From NCBI GenBank assembly GCA_017857855.1, contig JAFMCI010000014.1, positions 1-43,689 on the forward strand: DNA of 43,689 nt, given 5' to 3'. Origin of the DNA: Bacteroidia bacterium (GTDB taxonomy: Bacteria; Bacteroidota; Bacteroidia; NS11-12g; UBA9320). Within the stretch, counting starts at the first letter, position 1; each line of letters opens with the position of its first letter. Positions 15,599 through 23,437 of the stretch are shown here, piece by piece. The notes below the pieces were generated by a model. It made no database searches and was not told the origin of the DNA. It saw nothing but the letters and a program-made list of their open reading frames with translations. A program made the position numbers and the translations under genes.

Positions 15599-17722
15599 AT
15601 GAAAAATATAACACTTACACTTTTATTACTTGTAATCATTTTTGCCTTCAAGTCTGATAGAGACGAAGAAGGAATGTTTTTAATGAGTCATTTGTCTAGC
15701 TTAGATCTTAAAAAAGCAGGACTAGAAATTGACGTAGATGAAATATACAATGAGGAAAAGCCTGCATTGGTAAATGCACTAGTTCGATTAGGCGGTTGTA
15801 CGGGTTCATTTATCTCGGAATCAGGTCTTATTATTACGAATCACCATTGTGTGTTTAGCAGTGTAGCCGGGGCCAGTAGCTCGGAAAATAATTATCTTGA
15901 AAATGGATTTTATGCAGCTAAAAAAGAGCAAGAGATTAAAACCACGTTACCGGTTCGTATCACCCAATCCTATGTTGACGTGTCAGAGATAGTCTTAGCT
16001 GATATAAGTGAAACTACAGATGCCTTGCTAAAAAGAGATATTATTTCGGACAATATCAAAGCCATTGTAGAAAAAGAACAAGCAAAGTATCCCAATCTTA
16101 CGGTAGAAGTATCTGAGATGCTTGTAGGTAAATCATATACCCTATTTAGATATAAGACCTTAAATGATGTGAGGCTAGTGTACGTGCCTCCCAAAAATAT
16201 TGGAAAATTTGGGGGAGAATCAGATAATTGGGAATGGCCAAGACATAACGGTGATTTCTCTATCGTACGTGCTTATGAAAATAATATGCCTTACCAGCCT
16301 GAAGCCCATCTTGAAGTAAACCCGAATGGGACCAAAGAAGGTGATTTTACCTTTATTTTAGGCTATCCTGGTACTACTTATAGAAATCAAACCGCAGAAT
16401 TTTTAGAGTATCAAAATACATTTGTCTTACCCATTATTGCAGATTGGTTTGACTTTAGAATTGCGGCTATTGAAGAGTTCGCAGGAGCTAATGTAGATTT
16501 GCAATTAAGATATAGCGGTAGATTAGCAAGCTTAAATAATACGGCCAAAAATTTTAAAGGAAAGATGCAAGGCTTGCGTCGTACTGACGTACTAGTAAAG
16601 ACATATCAAGATCAAATAAAACTAGCACAATATGTAGCTTCTAATAAAGAAATGAGCTCGTACCTTCCTATTTTTAAACAAAATAATGAGCTGTACATGA
16701 GAAAATTTGAATTAAGTAGAGATTTTATATACTTAAATCAACTTTATGGGAATGGCATTTTTGGAGGTGCGGCATATGCTGCGCTTTATGCTAGCAAGAT
16801 TGCGGAAATGAGTAAGGAAGATAAGGCTTCTTACTTAGCAGAATCTAAAGAGCAAATAGAGAAAGATCTTTCTGGGTACAAGGGTGTAAGCTCCATAGAA
16901 TCGATGGAACTGAAATTATTTTGTGAGTTATATTACCAGTTAGGACAAAGTAGTTTGCCTCAAATAAACGAAATTTTTAACGCTGAAAATGGCAGTATTG
17001 ATAAAGAGTCTTTGTACGCTGCTGCTCGACATATTTGGTATAAATCAAAGTTAAAGAATATAGAATCAGCAGCTGAATTAATGACGAAAGATTTAGATAA
17101 ATTCTTAAAAACCAAGGATGCTTTTATAACAATGGGGAATAAAGTCAATCGTGTTTTTAGTGAGATGCAAGTAGAAATGAATGTGCTTAATGCGGAAATT
17201 GACGCGCTTATTCCTAAGTTTAATGATGTAGAAATGGCTGCAAATGGGGGTGATTTTATGCCTGATGCTAATGGAACCTTACGATTCACTTATGGATATA
17301 TAAAAGGATACGAGCCTGAAGATGCCATCGCCTTAAAGCCATTTACAACTATTAAAGGAATTTTAGAAAAAGCAGAAGGTACCGCTAATCCAGATTATTT
17401 TTTACAAAATGAATTTATTGAAAAGCTAAAGAAGATAGAACCTGCTGACGTATTGCGACACCCTACAGACAAAGAGGTTGTAGTGGGAATGCTTTACAAT
17501 ATGGATACTACCGGCGGTAACAGTGGAAGCCCTGTCATGGATAGTAAAGGAAGACTAGTGGGTGTAAATTTTGATAGGGCTTATACCGCTACCATAAATG
17601 ATTATGCATGGAACGAGAGTTATAGTCGGTCTATAGGTGTAGATATTCGCTACGTATTGTATGTCATGAAGTATTTTGGGGAGGCAGATGAAGTCCTTGC
17701 AGAAATGGGAGTGACTCTATAG
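15599..17722 (+). CDS. S46 family dipeptidyl-peptidase, DPP11-like
   Basis: This 707-aa exported serine peptidase has a signal sequence at 1-18. The catalytic His lies in TNHHC (82/83), Asp219 in RHNGDF, and Ser642 in TTGGNSGSP. S46 enzymes release dipeptides from the N-terminus of peptides in the periplasm. The residue 18 positions after the catalytic serine is Arg660 (VNFDR). In characterised enzymes Gly at this place gives DPP7 (hydrophobic P1) and Arg gives DPP11 (Asp/Glu P1), so an acidic-residue-specific DPP11 is predicted. Length fits the family. It lies 31 bp after mlaF and converges on the next gene with a 6-bp overlap and no terminator. Confidence 0.92.
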   Translation: MKNITLTLLLLVIIFAFKSDRDEEGMFLMSHLSSLDLKKAGLEIDVDEIYNEEKPALVNALVRLGGCTGSFISESGLIITNHHCVFSSVAGASSSENNYLENGFYAAKKEQEIKTTLPVRITQSYVDVSEIVLADISETTDALLKRDIISDNIKAIVEKEQAKYPNLTVEVSEMLVGKSYTLFRYKTLNDVRLVYVPPKNIGKFGGESDNWEWPRHNGDFSIVRAYENNMPYQPEAHLEVNPNGTKEGDFTFILGYPGTTYRNQTAEFLEYQNTFVLPIIADWFDFRIAAIEEFAGANVDLQLRYSGRLASLNNTAKNFKGKMQGLRRTDVLVKTYQDQIKLAQYVASNKEMSSYLPIFKQNNELYMRKFELSRDFIYLNQLYGNGIFGGAAYAALYASKIAEMSKEDKASYLAESKEQIEKDLSGYKGVSSIESMELKLFCELYYQLGQSSLPQINEIFNAENGSIDKESLYAAARHIWYKSKLKNIESAAELMTKDLDKFLKTKDAFITMGNKVNRVFSEMQVEMNVLNAEIDALIPKFNDVEMAANGGDFMPDANGTLRFTYGYIKGYEPEDAIALKPFTTIKGILEKAEGTANPDYFLQNEFIEKLKKIEPADVLRHPTDKEVVVGMLYNMDTTGGNSGSPVMDSKGRLVGVNFDRAYTATINDYAWNESYSRSIGVDIRYVLYVMKYFGEADEVLAEMGVTL

Positions 17723-18676
17723 CTTTTCGAAGCTCGTACTGATGTGCATGAGTGCATCACCTTGATTAACAATAGGAGCGTGGTTGCTGCAAATCACAAA
17801 TCCATCACAGGGTGACTTTACTTTCTTTTCAGTACCACCATAGGGATCAGATAAACTACCTATATAATCTCCCTTTTGAACAAAAGATCCTAATTTGACA
17901 AAATTTCGATACATGCCAGATAATGGAGATCTTACCCAAGTGGTACTTTGTAATAAATATTGATCTTCGATTTCTGCCGAATTAATCTCATCCTCCATAT
18001 TTTTATTGGCCATGTGCAAATGGCGCAGAATTTTAGCGGTTCCTTGAATTGCTTTTTGAGTTACGATACGATCCAAGTCAAGAGATTTACCACCTTCGAA
18101 TAATAATACTTTTTTACCGAGATCAGTCGCTGCTTGTCTGAAAGATTTGCTTCTATTTTCTGAGTTTAAAATGAATTTTGTACCAAATACTTTTGCTAAT
18201 TCTAGGCTTTCTTCATCACTAGCATCCATGCGTATTTGGGAGTAATTAAAACGTTCATCACCACCTGTATGAAAGTCTAGAATATAGTCTACATGAGGCA
18301 CTATATCTTTCATAATATTGTATGCAAAGCGAGCTGCCAGAGATCCTTGCTTAGAGCCAGGAAACATTCTGTTTAAATCTCTTCCATCTGGGAATGCGCG
18401 TTCTTGATTTATGAAACCAAAAACATTTACCACCGGAATGCAAATAATAGTGCCAATCGCTGGCACGTTGTATTTTTTTCTAATAATTTGACGTACGATT
18501 TCTACACCGTTTATTTCATTGCCGTGAATACCTGCAGTTAACAATACTGTTGGGCCTTGTTTTTTGGCTCTTTGTATAATAACGGGTAAATCTATAGGTG
18601 TTCCCGTATGTAGTTTAGCGATGTCTAGGTGCAAGATGGTTCTGCCAAAACCTATTTCTTTATTGAGTATAATCAA
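17717..18676 (-). CDS. Succinylglutamate desuccinylase/aspartoacylase-like zinc hydrolase
   Basis: This 319-aa member of the AstE/AspA branch of zinc carboxypeptidases has H51-x2-E54 (AGIHGNE) and H136 (DFHTGG) as zinc ligands, RDLNRMFPG for substrate binding, and a likely catalytic Glu in LLFEGG. The C-terminal 60 residues look like a barrel-sandwich (lipoyl-like) domain, with LGSFVQKGDYIG and SPCDGFV. The start is TTG, only 3 nt after the rimK stop, and no other start is available because a stop codon lies just upstream in frame. Pairing with RimK suggests it acts on a glutamylated or similarly N-acylated product. The actual substrate is unknown. Confidence 0.88.
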   Translation of the reverse strand: MIILNKEIGFGRTILHLDIAKLHTGTPIDLPVIIQRAKKQGPTVLLTAGIHGNEINGVEIVRQIIRKKYNVPAIGTIICIPVVNVFGFINQERAFPDGRDLNRMFPGSKQGSLAARFAYNIMKDIVPHVDYILDFHTGGDERFNYSQIRMDASDEESLELAKVFGTKFILNSENRSKSFRQAATDLGKKVLLFEGGKSLDLDRIVTQKAIQGTAKILRHLHMANKNMEDEINSAEIEDQYLLQSTTWVRSPLSGMYRNFVKLGSFVQKGDYIGSLSDPYGGTEKKVKSPCDGFVICSNHAPIVNQGDALMHISTSFEKL

Positions 18677-18679
18677 ATA

Positions 18680-19555
18680 CTAGTCAATACTGCGTTCAAT
18701 GTATCTTATAATAGCTTTAGCTATATCCTTGCCAGTCGCAGCTTCTATTCCTTCTAATCCTGGAGATGAGTTTACCTCCATAACTTTAGGTCCATCGTTA
18801 GACTGCAGCATATCTACTCCCGCAATACCTAATCCCAATGCTTTGGCAGCTTTAAGGGCTGTATTTTCTTCTTCTTCAGAAAGTTCTATTATAGTAGCAG
18901 TTCCTCCTCTATGTAAATTACTTCTGAACTCGCCTTCTTTACCTTGACGTTTCATTGCTCCAATAATTACGCCATCCACCACAAAAGCCCTAACATCAGC
19001 TCCGTTTGCTTCTTTAATAAATTCTTGCACCATAACACGTGCATTTAGACCTTGAAAAGCTTCTAGTACCGAGTGAGCTGCACTCTTGGTTTCTGCTAAA
19101 AGTACACCAACACCTTGTGTGCCTTCTAATAATTTGATAACACACGGAGGACCTCCAACTTTCTTGATTAAAGAATCTGGATCTTTAGAATAATCAGTAA
19201 ATGCAGTTTTAGGTAAGTTTATGCCTGCACGTGATAATATTTGTAATGAGCGAAGCTTATCTCTAGATCTTACCAAGGCTTGAGATTCTGTCGTTGTAAA
19301 TACTTTCATCATCTCAAACTGTCTAACAACAGCGGTACCGTAAAACGTAACAGAAGCTCCGATTCTAGGTATGATGGCATCAAAGCCAGTGATTTGTTCT
19401 CCTTTGTAATACAACTGAGGTTTTCGTTTCTCAATAACGATGTCACAACGCAGGTGATCTAATACCACCATTTCGTGACCTCTTTTTTCACCCGCCTCAA
19501 CTAATCTCTGTGTGGAGTATAGCCTCGGATTGCGGGAGAGTATAGCAATTTTCAT
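18680..19555 (-). CDS. rimK: RimK family alpha-L-glutamate ligase (ATP-grasp)
   Basis: This 291-aa protein begins [20 protein letters not shown] and contains [21 protein letters not shown]-type sequence that closely follows E. coli RimK. An ATP-grasp core has [31 protein letters not shown], and the metal-binding end [16 protein letters not shown]. coli RimK adds glutamates to the C-terminus of ribosomal protein S6, and related enzymes build other gamma- or alpha-glutamyl peptides. It lies between fabI (34 bp upstream) and the AstE-like hydrolase (3 bp downstream), probably one transcript. Whether S6 is the target here is not shown by the sequence. Confidence 0.92.
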   Translation of the reverse strand: MKIAILSRNPRLYSTQRLVEAGEKRGHEMVVLDHLRCDIVIEKRKPQLYYKGEQITGFDAIIPRIGASVTFYGTAVVRQFEMMKVFTTTESQALVRSRDKLRSLQILSRAGINLPKTAFTDYSKDPDSLIKKVGGPPCVIKLLEGTQGVGVLLAETKSAAHSVLEAFQGLNARVMVQEFIKEANGADVRAFVVDGVIIGAMKRQGKEGEFRSNLHRGGTATIIELSEEEENTALKAAKALGLGIAGVDMLQSNDGPKVMEVNSSPGLEGIEAATGKDIAKAIIRYIERSID

Positions 19556-19589
19556 AAACTGTATTTATTGTAACTATTTTACTATTTCC

Positions 19590-20390
19590 TTAGCGTAGTA
19601 AGTCGTTGCTAGCGCCGGTAAAGCTAAAGCCTCCGTCGTGAAATAGGTTTTGCATGGTAACCATACGCGTGTAATCACTAAACAGCGAAATACAATAGTC
19701 AGCACATGAATCAGCATCGGCATTACCTAGCGGAGACATTTTAGATGCATAGCTTAAGAAATCGTCAAATCCTTTTACACCACTTCCTGCAGTAGTAACT
19801 GTAGGTGATTGCGATATTGTGTTAACCCTTACCTTAGCTTGTTTGCCATAATGATAACCGAAACTTCGGGCAATACTTTCCAAAATTGCTTTGCTTTCAG
19901 CCATTTCATTATAATCTGGGAAAACACGTTGAGAAGCGATATAGGTAAGTCCTAAAATAGAACCCCAGTCATTAATAGCTTCTTTTTGATAGCATGCTTG
20001 TATCATTTTATGAAAAGACAAGGCAGAAATATCATATGTTTTATGGGTCCAATCGTAATTTAGGTCAGTGTAAGGCTTACCTTTTCGTACGTTTAAACTC
20101 ATACCAATAGAATGTAACAAGAAGTCAAACTTACCACCAAAGTGATCCATTGACTTTTCTACTAATTCAATAACTTGATTATTATCAGTTACATCGCATG
20201 GAATTATGGGGGCATTCAATCGCTCTGAGAGTTCACTTATAGCACCCATGCGCATAGCTATAGGGGCATTGGTTAAAACTATTTCAGCGCCTTGTTCCAC
20301 GCATTTTTCTGCTACTTTCCAGGCTATAGAATTACTATCTAAAGCTCCAGAGATTATTCCTTTTTTTCCTTTTAAAAGATTGTTTGACAT
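19590..20390 (-). CDS. fabI: Enoyl-ACP reductase FabI, Bacteroidota type
   Basis: This 266-aa SDR-fold enzyme carries out the last reduction of each fatty-acid elongation cycle, using NADH or NADPH. Y150, Y160 and K167 keep the exact FabI spacing (10 and 7 residues). The N-terminus GKKGIISGALDSNSIAWKVA is the divergent form seen in Bacteroidota FabI. The nucleotide loop and LLHSIGM segment are present. A 7/8 box (TAACATTG) about 20 nt before the ATG could be the promoter for the fabI-rimK-AstE-like run. The gene is divergent from the lipoprotein hydrolase at 20445. Confidence 0.9.
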   Translation of the reverse strand: MSNNLLKGKKGIISGALDSNSIAWKVAEKCVEQGAEIVLTNAPIAMRMGAISELSERLNAPIIPCDVTDNNQVIELVEKSMDHFGGKFDFLLHSIGMSLNVRKGKPYTDLNYDWTHKTYDISALSFHKMIQACYQKEAINDWGSILGLTYIASQRVFPDYNEMAESKAILESIARSFGYHYGKQAKVRVNTISQSPTVTTAGSGVKGFDDFLSYASKMSPLGNADADSCADYCISLFSDYTRMVTMQNLFHDGGFSFTGASNDLLR

Positions 20391-20429
20391 AAATTTTTAT
20401 TTAGGCATTGCAATGTTAGAAAAATAAAA

Positions 20430-20437
20430 GACTTTTG
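20430..20437 (+). promoter_or_regulatory. Possible -7 box of the lipoprotein hydrolase gene
   Basis: GACTTTTG is a 7/8 match to TAnnTTTG. It ends 7 nt before the ATG at 20445, another short-leader arrangement. The single mismatch lowers confidence. Confidence 0.4.
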
Positions 20438-20444
20438 ACAGCTA

Positions 20445-21218
20445 ATGAAGTGTCTTTTTTATTTTGTTTTGATTATGTGTTTTTCAGTTGTGGGTTGTAA
20501 AAACAGCAGTGATAATGGTGAACTAGCTAGAGTTTCTAGTGAGACCGAGCTTGGTAAATCAGGTGTTATGTCCATAAAGCCTAAAGACGGCCTTGAATTA
20601 ACTGCGGACTATTACCCAAACGACAAAGCCGATAAAATAATTATTCTCTTTCATCAAGCAGACTACAGCAGAGGTGAATATAAGGAGATTGCACCTAGAT
20701 TAGTGCAAGAAGGTTTTGCTTGTTTAGCAGTTGACCTGCGAAGTGGTGGTTTAGTGAATGAGGTCTTTAATGAAACGGCAAAGCGTGCACAAGGGCAGAG
20801 TCTAACCACTGAGTTTATAGATTCAAAGCCGGATATGCGAGAAGCTATAAATTACGTAGCGGCAAATACAGATAAAGAAATATATATCTGGGGTAGCTCA
20901 TATTCTGCAGGGCTTGCGCTAATAGTTGGACGAGATGAACGTGTTAAAAAAGTAATTGCTTTTAGTCCAGGTGAATATTTTCAAACGCCGGAATATTTAA
21001 GAGAGGAAGCAGCTGCACTTAATAAGCCCTCTTTTATTACTGGCGGTATTGCGGAGTATGATAATGTGGTAAAACCCATAATAGATGTAATGATACCGCA
21101 TCACGTTACGGCTCATAAACCAACGGGCATAAGTGATCATGGGTCTAAAACGCTCAATATCAATGCGGCTAGTACAGATGAAACCTGGGCTGCCCTTTTA
21201 TCTTTTTTAAGAAAATAG
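20445..21218 (+). CDS. Alpha/beta-hydrolase fold lipoprotein
   Basis: This 257-aa protein has a lipoprotein signal with lipobox VVGC (C18). It follows the alpha/beta hydrolase pattern: IILFHQADYSRGEY (oxyanion region), CLAVDLRSGG, the nucleophile elbow WGSSYSAG, a possible acid near ITGGIAEYD, and a His in GISDHGSKTL. It resembles dienelactone-hydrolase-like esterases. Because it is lipidated it should face the periplasm or cell surface and act on small esters or peptide-like substrates. The substrate is unknown. It is a single gene between divergent fabI and the separately promoted kdsA. Confidence 0.82.
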   Translation: MKCLFYFVLIMCFSVVGCKNSSDNGELARVSSETELGKSGVMSIKPKDGLELTADYYPNDKADKIIILFHQADYSRGEYKEIAPRLVQEGFACLAVDLRSGGLVNEVFNETAKRAQGQSLTTEFIDSKPDMREAINYVAANTDKEIYIWGSSYSAGLALIVGRDERVKKVIAFSPGEYFQTPEYLREEAAALNKPSFITGGIAEYDNVVKPIIDVMIPHHVTAHKPTGISDHGSKTLNINAASTDETWAALLSFLRK

Positions 21219-21298
21219 TATGGTAAGCGCTCTGTTGGAGTCTGAAATTTATTCTAACAGAAGTTAATAGTGATGTGGCCAGGTTCTGTATATATGGC

Positions 21299-21306
21299 TA
21301 CTTTTG
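21299..21306 (+). promoter_or_regulatory. -7 box of kdsA
   Basis: TACTTTTG matches the consensus and lies 23 nt before the GTG start at 21330. No clear -33 TTG is seen. Confidence 0.55.
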
Positions 21307-21329
21307 CCCTTCACTTTATCTAATCCCTT

Positions 21330-22142
21330 GTGCAAATAATTGAACAAACCTTAAAGGACGTTCTGACGTCAGATAAACTTTTTCTATTAGCAGGTCCGTG
21401 TGCTATTGAAAATGAAACTATAACTCTTCAAACTGCCGAGTATTTAAAGAAACTAACAGACAAGTTGGGTATACCATTTGTATTCAAATCCTCTTATCGC
21501 AAGGCCAACCGAACGCAATCTTCCTCATTTACGGGTATAGGGGATGAGAAAGCACTTAAATTACTAGCTAAAGTAAGGTCTGAGTTTGATGTGCCAACAG
21601 TAACAGATATTCATGAAAGTCATGAAGCAGAAATGGCTGCAGAATATGTGGATGTTTTACAAATACCTGCTTTCTTATTTAGACAAACAGAATTATTGCA
21701 AGCTGCCGCTAAAACAGGTAAAGTTGTGAATATTAAAAAAGGACAATTTGCCGCTGCCGAAGCAATGAAGTTTGCCGCCTCTAAGGTAGAAGAGATGGGC
21801 AATAGCCAAGTTCTTCTTACAGAGCGGGGAAACATGTTTGGATATGGCGATATGATCGTAGATTATCGTAATCTTATTTGGATGAAAGAAATGGGATATA
21901 AAGTAATTATGGACTGTACTCATTCGTTGCAACAACCTAATAATGGTAGTGGAATAACAGGAGGATTGCCTGGTTTAATAGAACCTATGGCTAAAGCAGC
22001 AATTGCTGTAGGGGTTGACGGATTATTTATTGAAACGCATCCAGATCCTAGTAAGGCGTTGAGTGATGGAGCCAACATGCTCTCTCTACATAAGATGGAA
22101 GATTTACTCTCTAAACTACTTAGGTTAAGAGCCAGTTTATAA
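21330..22142 (+). CDS. kdsA: 3-deoxy-8-phosphooctulonate synthase KdsA
   Basis: This 270-aa enzyme condenses phosphoenolpyruvate with arabinose-5-phosphate to make KDO-8-phosphate for the LPS inner core. Diagnostic segments are LLAGPCAIEN, FKSSYRKANRTQSSSFTG, PTVTDIHE, DVLQIPAFLFRQTELLQAAA and LIWMKEMGYKVIMDCTHSLQ, all in family order, and the length is normal. The start is GTG at 21330. No ATG is better placed, and the box at 21299-21306 agrees. The N-terminal Cys of the metal-dependent class cannot be judged from reading alone. A hairpin follows the stop. Confidence 0.95.
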   Translation: MQIIEQTLKDVLTSDKLFLLAGPCAIENETITLQTAEYLKKLTDKLGIPFVFKSSYRKANRTQSSSFTGIGDEKALKLLAKVRSEFDVPTVTDIHESHEAEMAAEYVDVLQIPAFLFRQTELLQAAAKTGKVVNIKKGQFAAAEAMKFAASKVEEMGNSQVLLTERGNMFGYGDMIVDYRNLIWMKEMGYKVIMDCTHSLQQPNNGSGITGGLPGLIEPMAKAAIAVGVDGLFIETHPDPSKALSDGANMLSLHKMEDLLSKLLRLRASL

Positions 22143-22171
22143 TTAAAATAAGATATTTACTGCCCCAAAAA

Positions 22172-22195
22172 AAGGAAGACTAGTTTCCTAATCTT
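22172..22195 (+). terminator. Possible terminator after kdsA
   Basis: GGAAGA and TCTTCC arms enclose an inner TAG/CTA stem with loop TTTC and one mismatch. Only a short T-tract follows, so termination strength is doubtful. Confidence 0.45.
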
Positions 22196-22467
22196 CCCCT
22201 TTACTAACTAACCAATTAAATCAAATTTTACCAGTCTTATAACGTTGCATAGTTGAAAAATATTTCATCTACATGCTTTCTTTTGAATATTGTCTAAGGA
22301 TATCTTATCGACAATTATGACAATAATCAAAAATAAGGGATCTACAAGCGGTCTTTTGAAGCACCAATTAACTGAATTTTAAGTTTTATGTTATAAATGT
22401 GATGTACATCTTGCATTCTATGTGAGATTAATAAATATTTTCGCACCCAATTAGAAAAATAACACGA
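22196..22467. other. AT-rich leader region before the DUF5606 gene
   Basis: This non-coding stretch holds a near-perfect hairpin at 22289-22315 (ATTGTCTAAG paired with CTTA and GACAAT, 2-nt bulge, 5-nt loop). It also holds a likely -7 box TATTTTCG (22436-22443, one mismatch), preceded by TTG at 22411-22413 with a long 22-nt spacer. No gene is visible. Confidence 0.5.
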
Positions 22468-23013
22468 ATGACATTGTACTTATCAGATATCGTTTCCGTT
22501 TCAGGCAAGCCAGGTTTGCACAAACTTGTGGGCAAAAGATCAAATGGACTAATTGTAGAATCGTTAGATGGATCTGGTAAAAGGTTCCCAACTAGCTTGA
22601 CACAGAAAGTATCATTCTTGAGTGACATATCTATGTACACGTATGATGGAGACGAAAAATTAGAAGTAATTCTAAAGAAACTCGATATAGAAGTAAAAGG
22701 TGGACTCGAGTTGGTTACCAAAAAAAGTAGCGGAGAAGAAGTTCAATCATTTTTTCGTAAAGTGGTAGAGAACTTTGATGAAGATCAAGTATATAATTCA
22801 GATATCTTAAAATTAGCCAATTGGTATACTGTGCTTAAAGATGTGTTAGATTTTGAGAATCTATCTAAGCCAGAAGAAGCAGATGGTGAAAAAGATGCAA
22901 CTAAGAAAGCAGCTAAAGCAGCTCCCAAAAAGGCTGTAGCTAAACCGGCTCCGAAGGCTCAAAGCAAAGCAAAAGGTGGCGTTAAAAAAGCGGGAAATCT
23001 TAAAGCTGGATAG
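22468..23013 (+). CDS. DUF5606 domain protein with histone-like basic tail
   Basis: This 181-aa protein starts MTLYLSDIVSVSGKPGLHKL and continues VESLDGSGKR and LSDISMYTYD, the hallmark of the Bacteroidota DUF5606 domain (residues 1-135). Its function is unknown. From about 140 the protein becomes a low-complexity Lys/Ala/Pro tail (repeats like KKAAKAAPKKA and KPAPKAQSKAK) resembling histone H1-like tails that bind nucleic acid. No signal peptide is present, so it should be cytoplasmic. It ends 7 bp before a convergent gene, with a hairpin (23026-23043) just past the stop. Confidence 0.85.
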   Translation: MTLYLSDIVSVSGKPGLHKLVGKRSNGLIVESLDGSGKRFPTSLTQKVSFLSDISMYTYDGDEKLEVILKKLDIEVKGGLELVTKKSSGEEVQSFFRKVVENFDEDQVYNSDILKLANWYTVLKDVLDFENLSKPEEADGEKDATKKAAKAAPKKAVAKPAPKAQSKAKGGVKKAGNLKAG

Positions 23014-23020
23014 AGTCGAT

Positions 23021-23437
23021 TTATGGATTAGCACCTGCTAATCTGGCGCCTAACCAACCCATTGGTAGGTAAGCAAATACCAAGTCTACAAGGGATGGTA
23101 TAATGGGTGATTTAATCAAATAGACCATTGATATTCCACCTATTAAAAAAAATAATCCAAAGATATAGCCTGGGATCATGGTATTGCCTAGCCAGATTTT
23201 AGCGGCGATAAAAGCCGATACAAATGTACCAAGCGCGTGTGCCCAAAAGGGTATTACAAAGTGTTTCCAGGAGTACATATGCATATGTGTTTGGATGGAA
23301 TCTAGATTATTAGGGTCTACTCCTTCAGGTAGTGGAATTATGGAGCTACTTATGTTTATCAGCCACCCGTTTAAAATTATGCCGACTGCTGCTCCTATCG
23401 TTAAGGCTAGGGTATTTCTAAGTATTTTAGGTATCAT
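23021..23437 (-). CDS. Small four-helix membrane protein of unknown function
   Basis: This 138-aa protein has about four transmembrane helices (about 8-30, 62-82, 88-108 and 112-130). The first loop is long and polar, with EGVDPNNLDSIQTHMHMY, possibly periplasmic. It resembles uncharacterised inner-membrane proteins common in Bacteroidota. I cannot name a family. Its ATG overlaps the stop of the oligopeptide-binding lipoprotein gene by 4 bp, so the two are coupled. Nothing else links it to peptide transport. Confidence 0.75.
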   Translation of the reverse strand: MIPKILRNTLALTIGAAVGIILNGWLINISSSIIPLPEGVDPNNLDSIQTHMHMYSWKHFVIPFWAHALGTFVSAFIAAKIWLGNTMIPGYIFGLFFLIGGISMVYLIKSPIIPSLVDLVFAYLPMGWLGARLAGANP

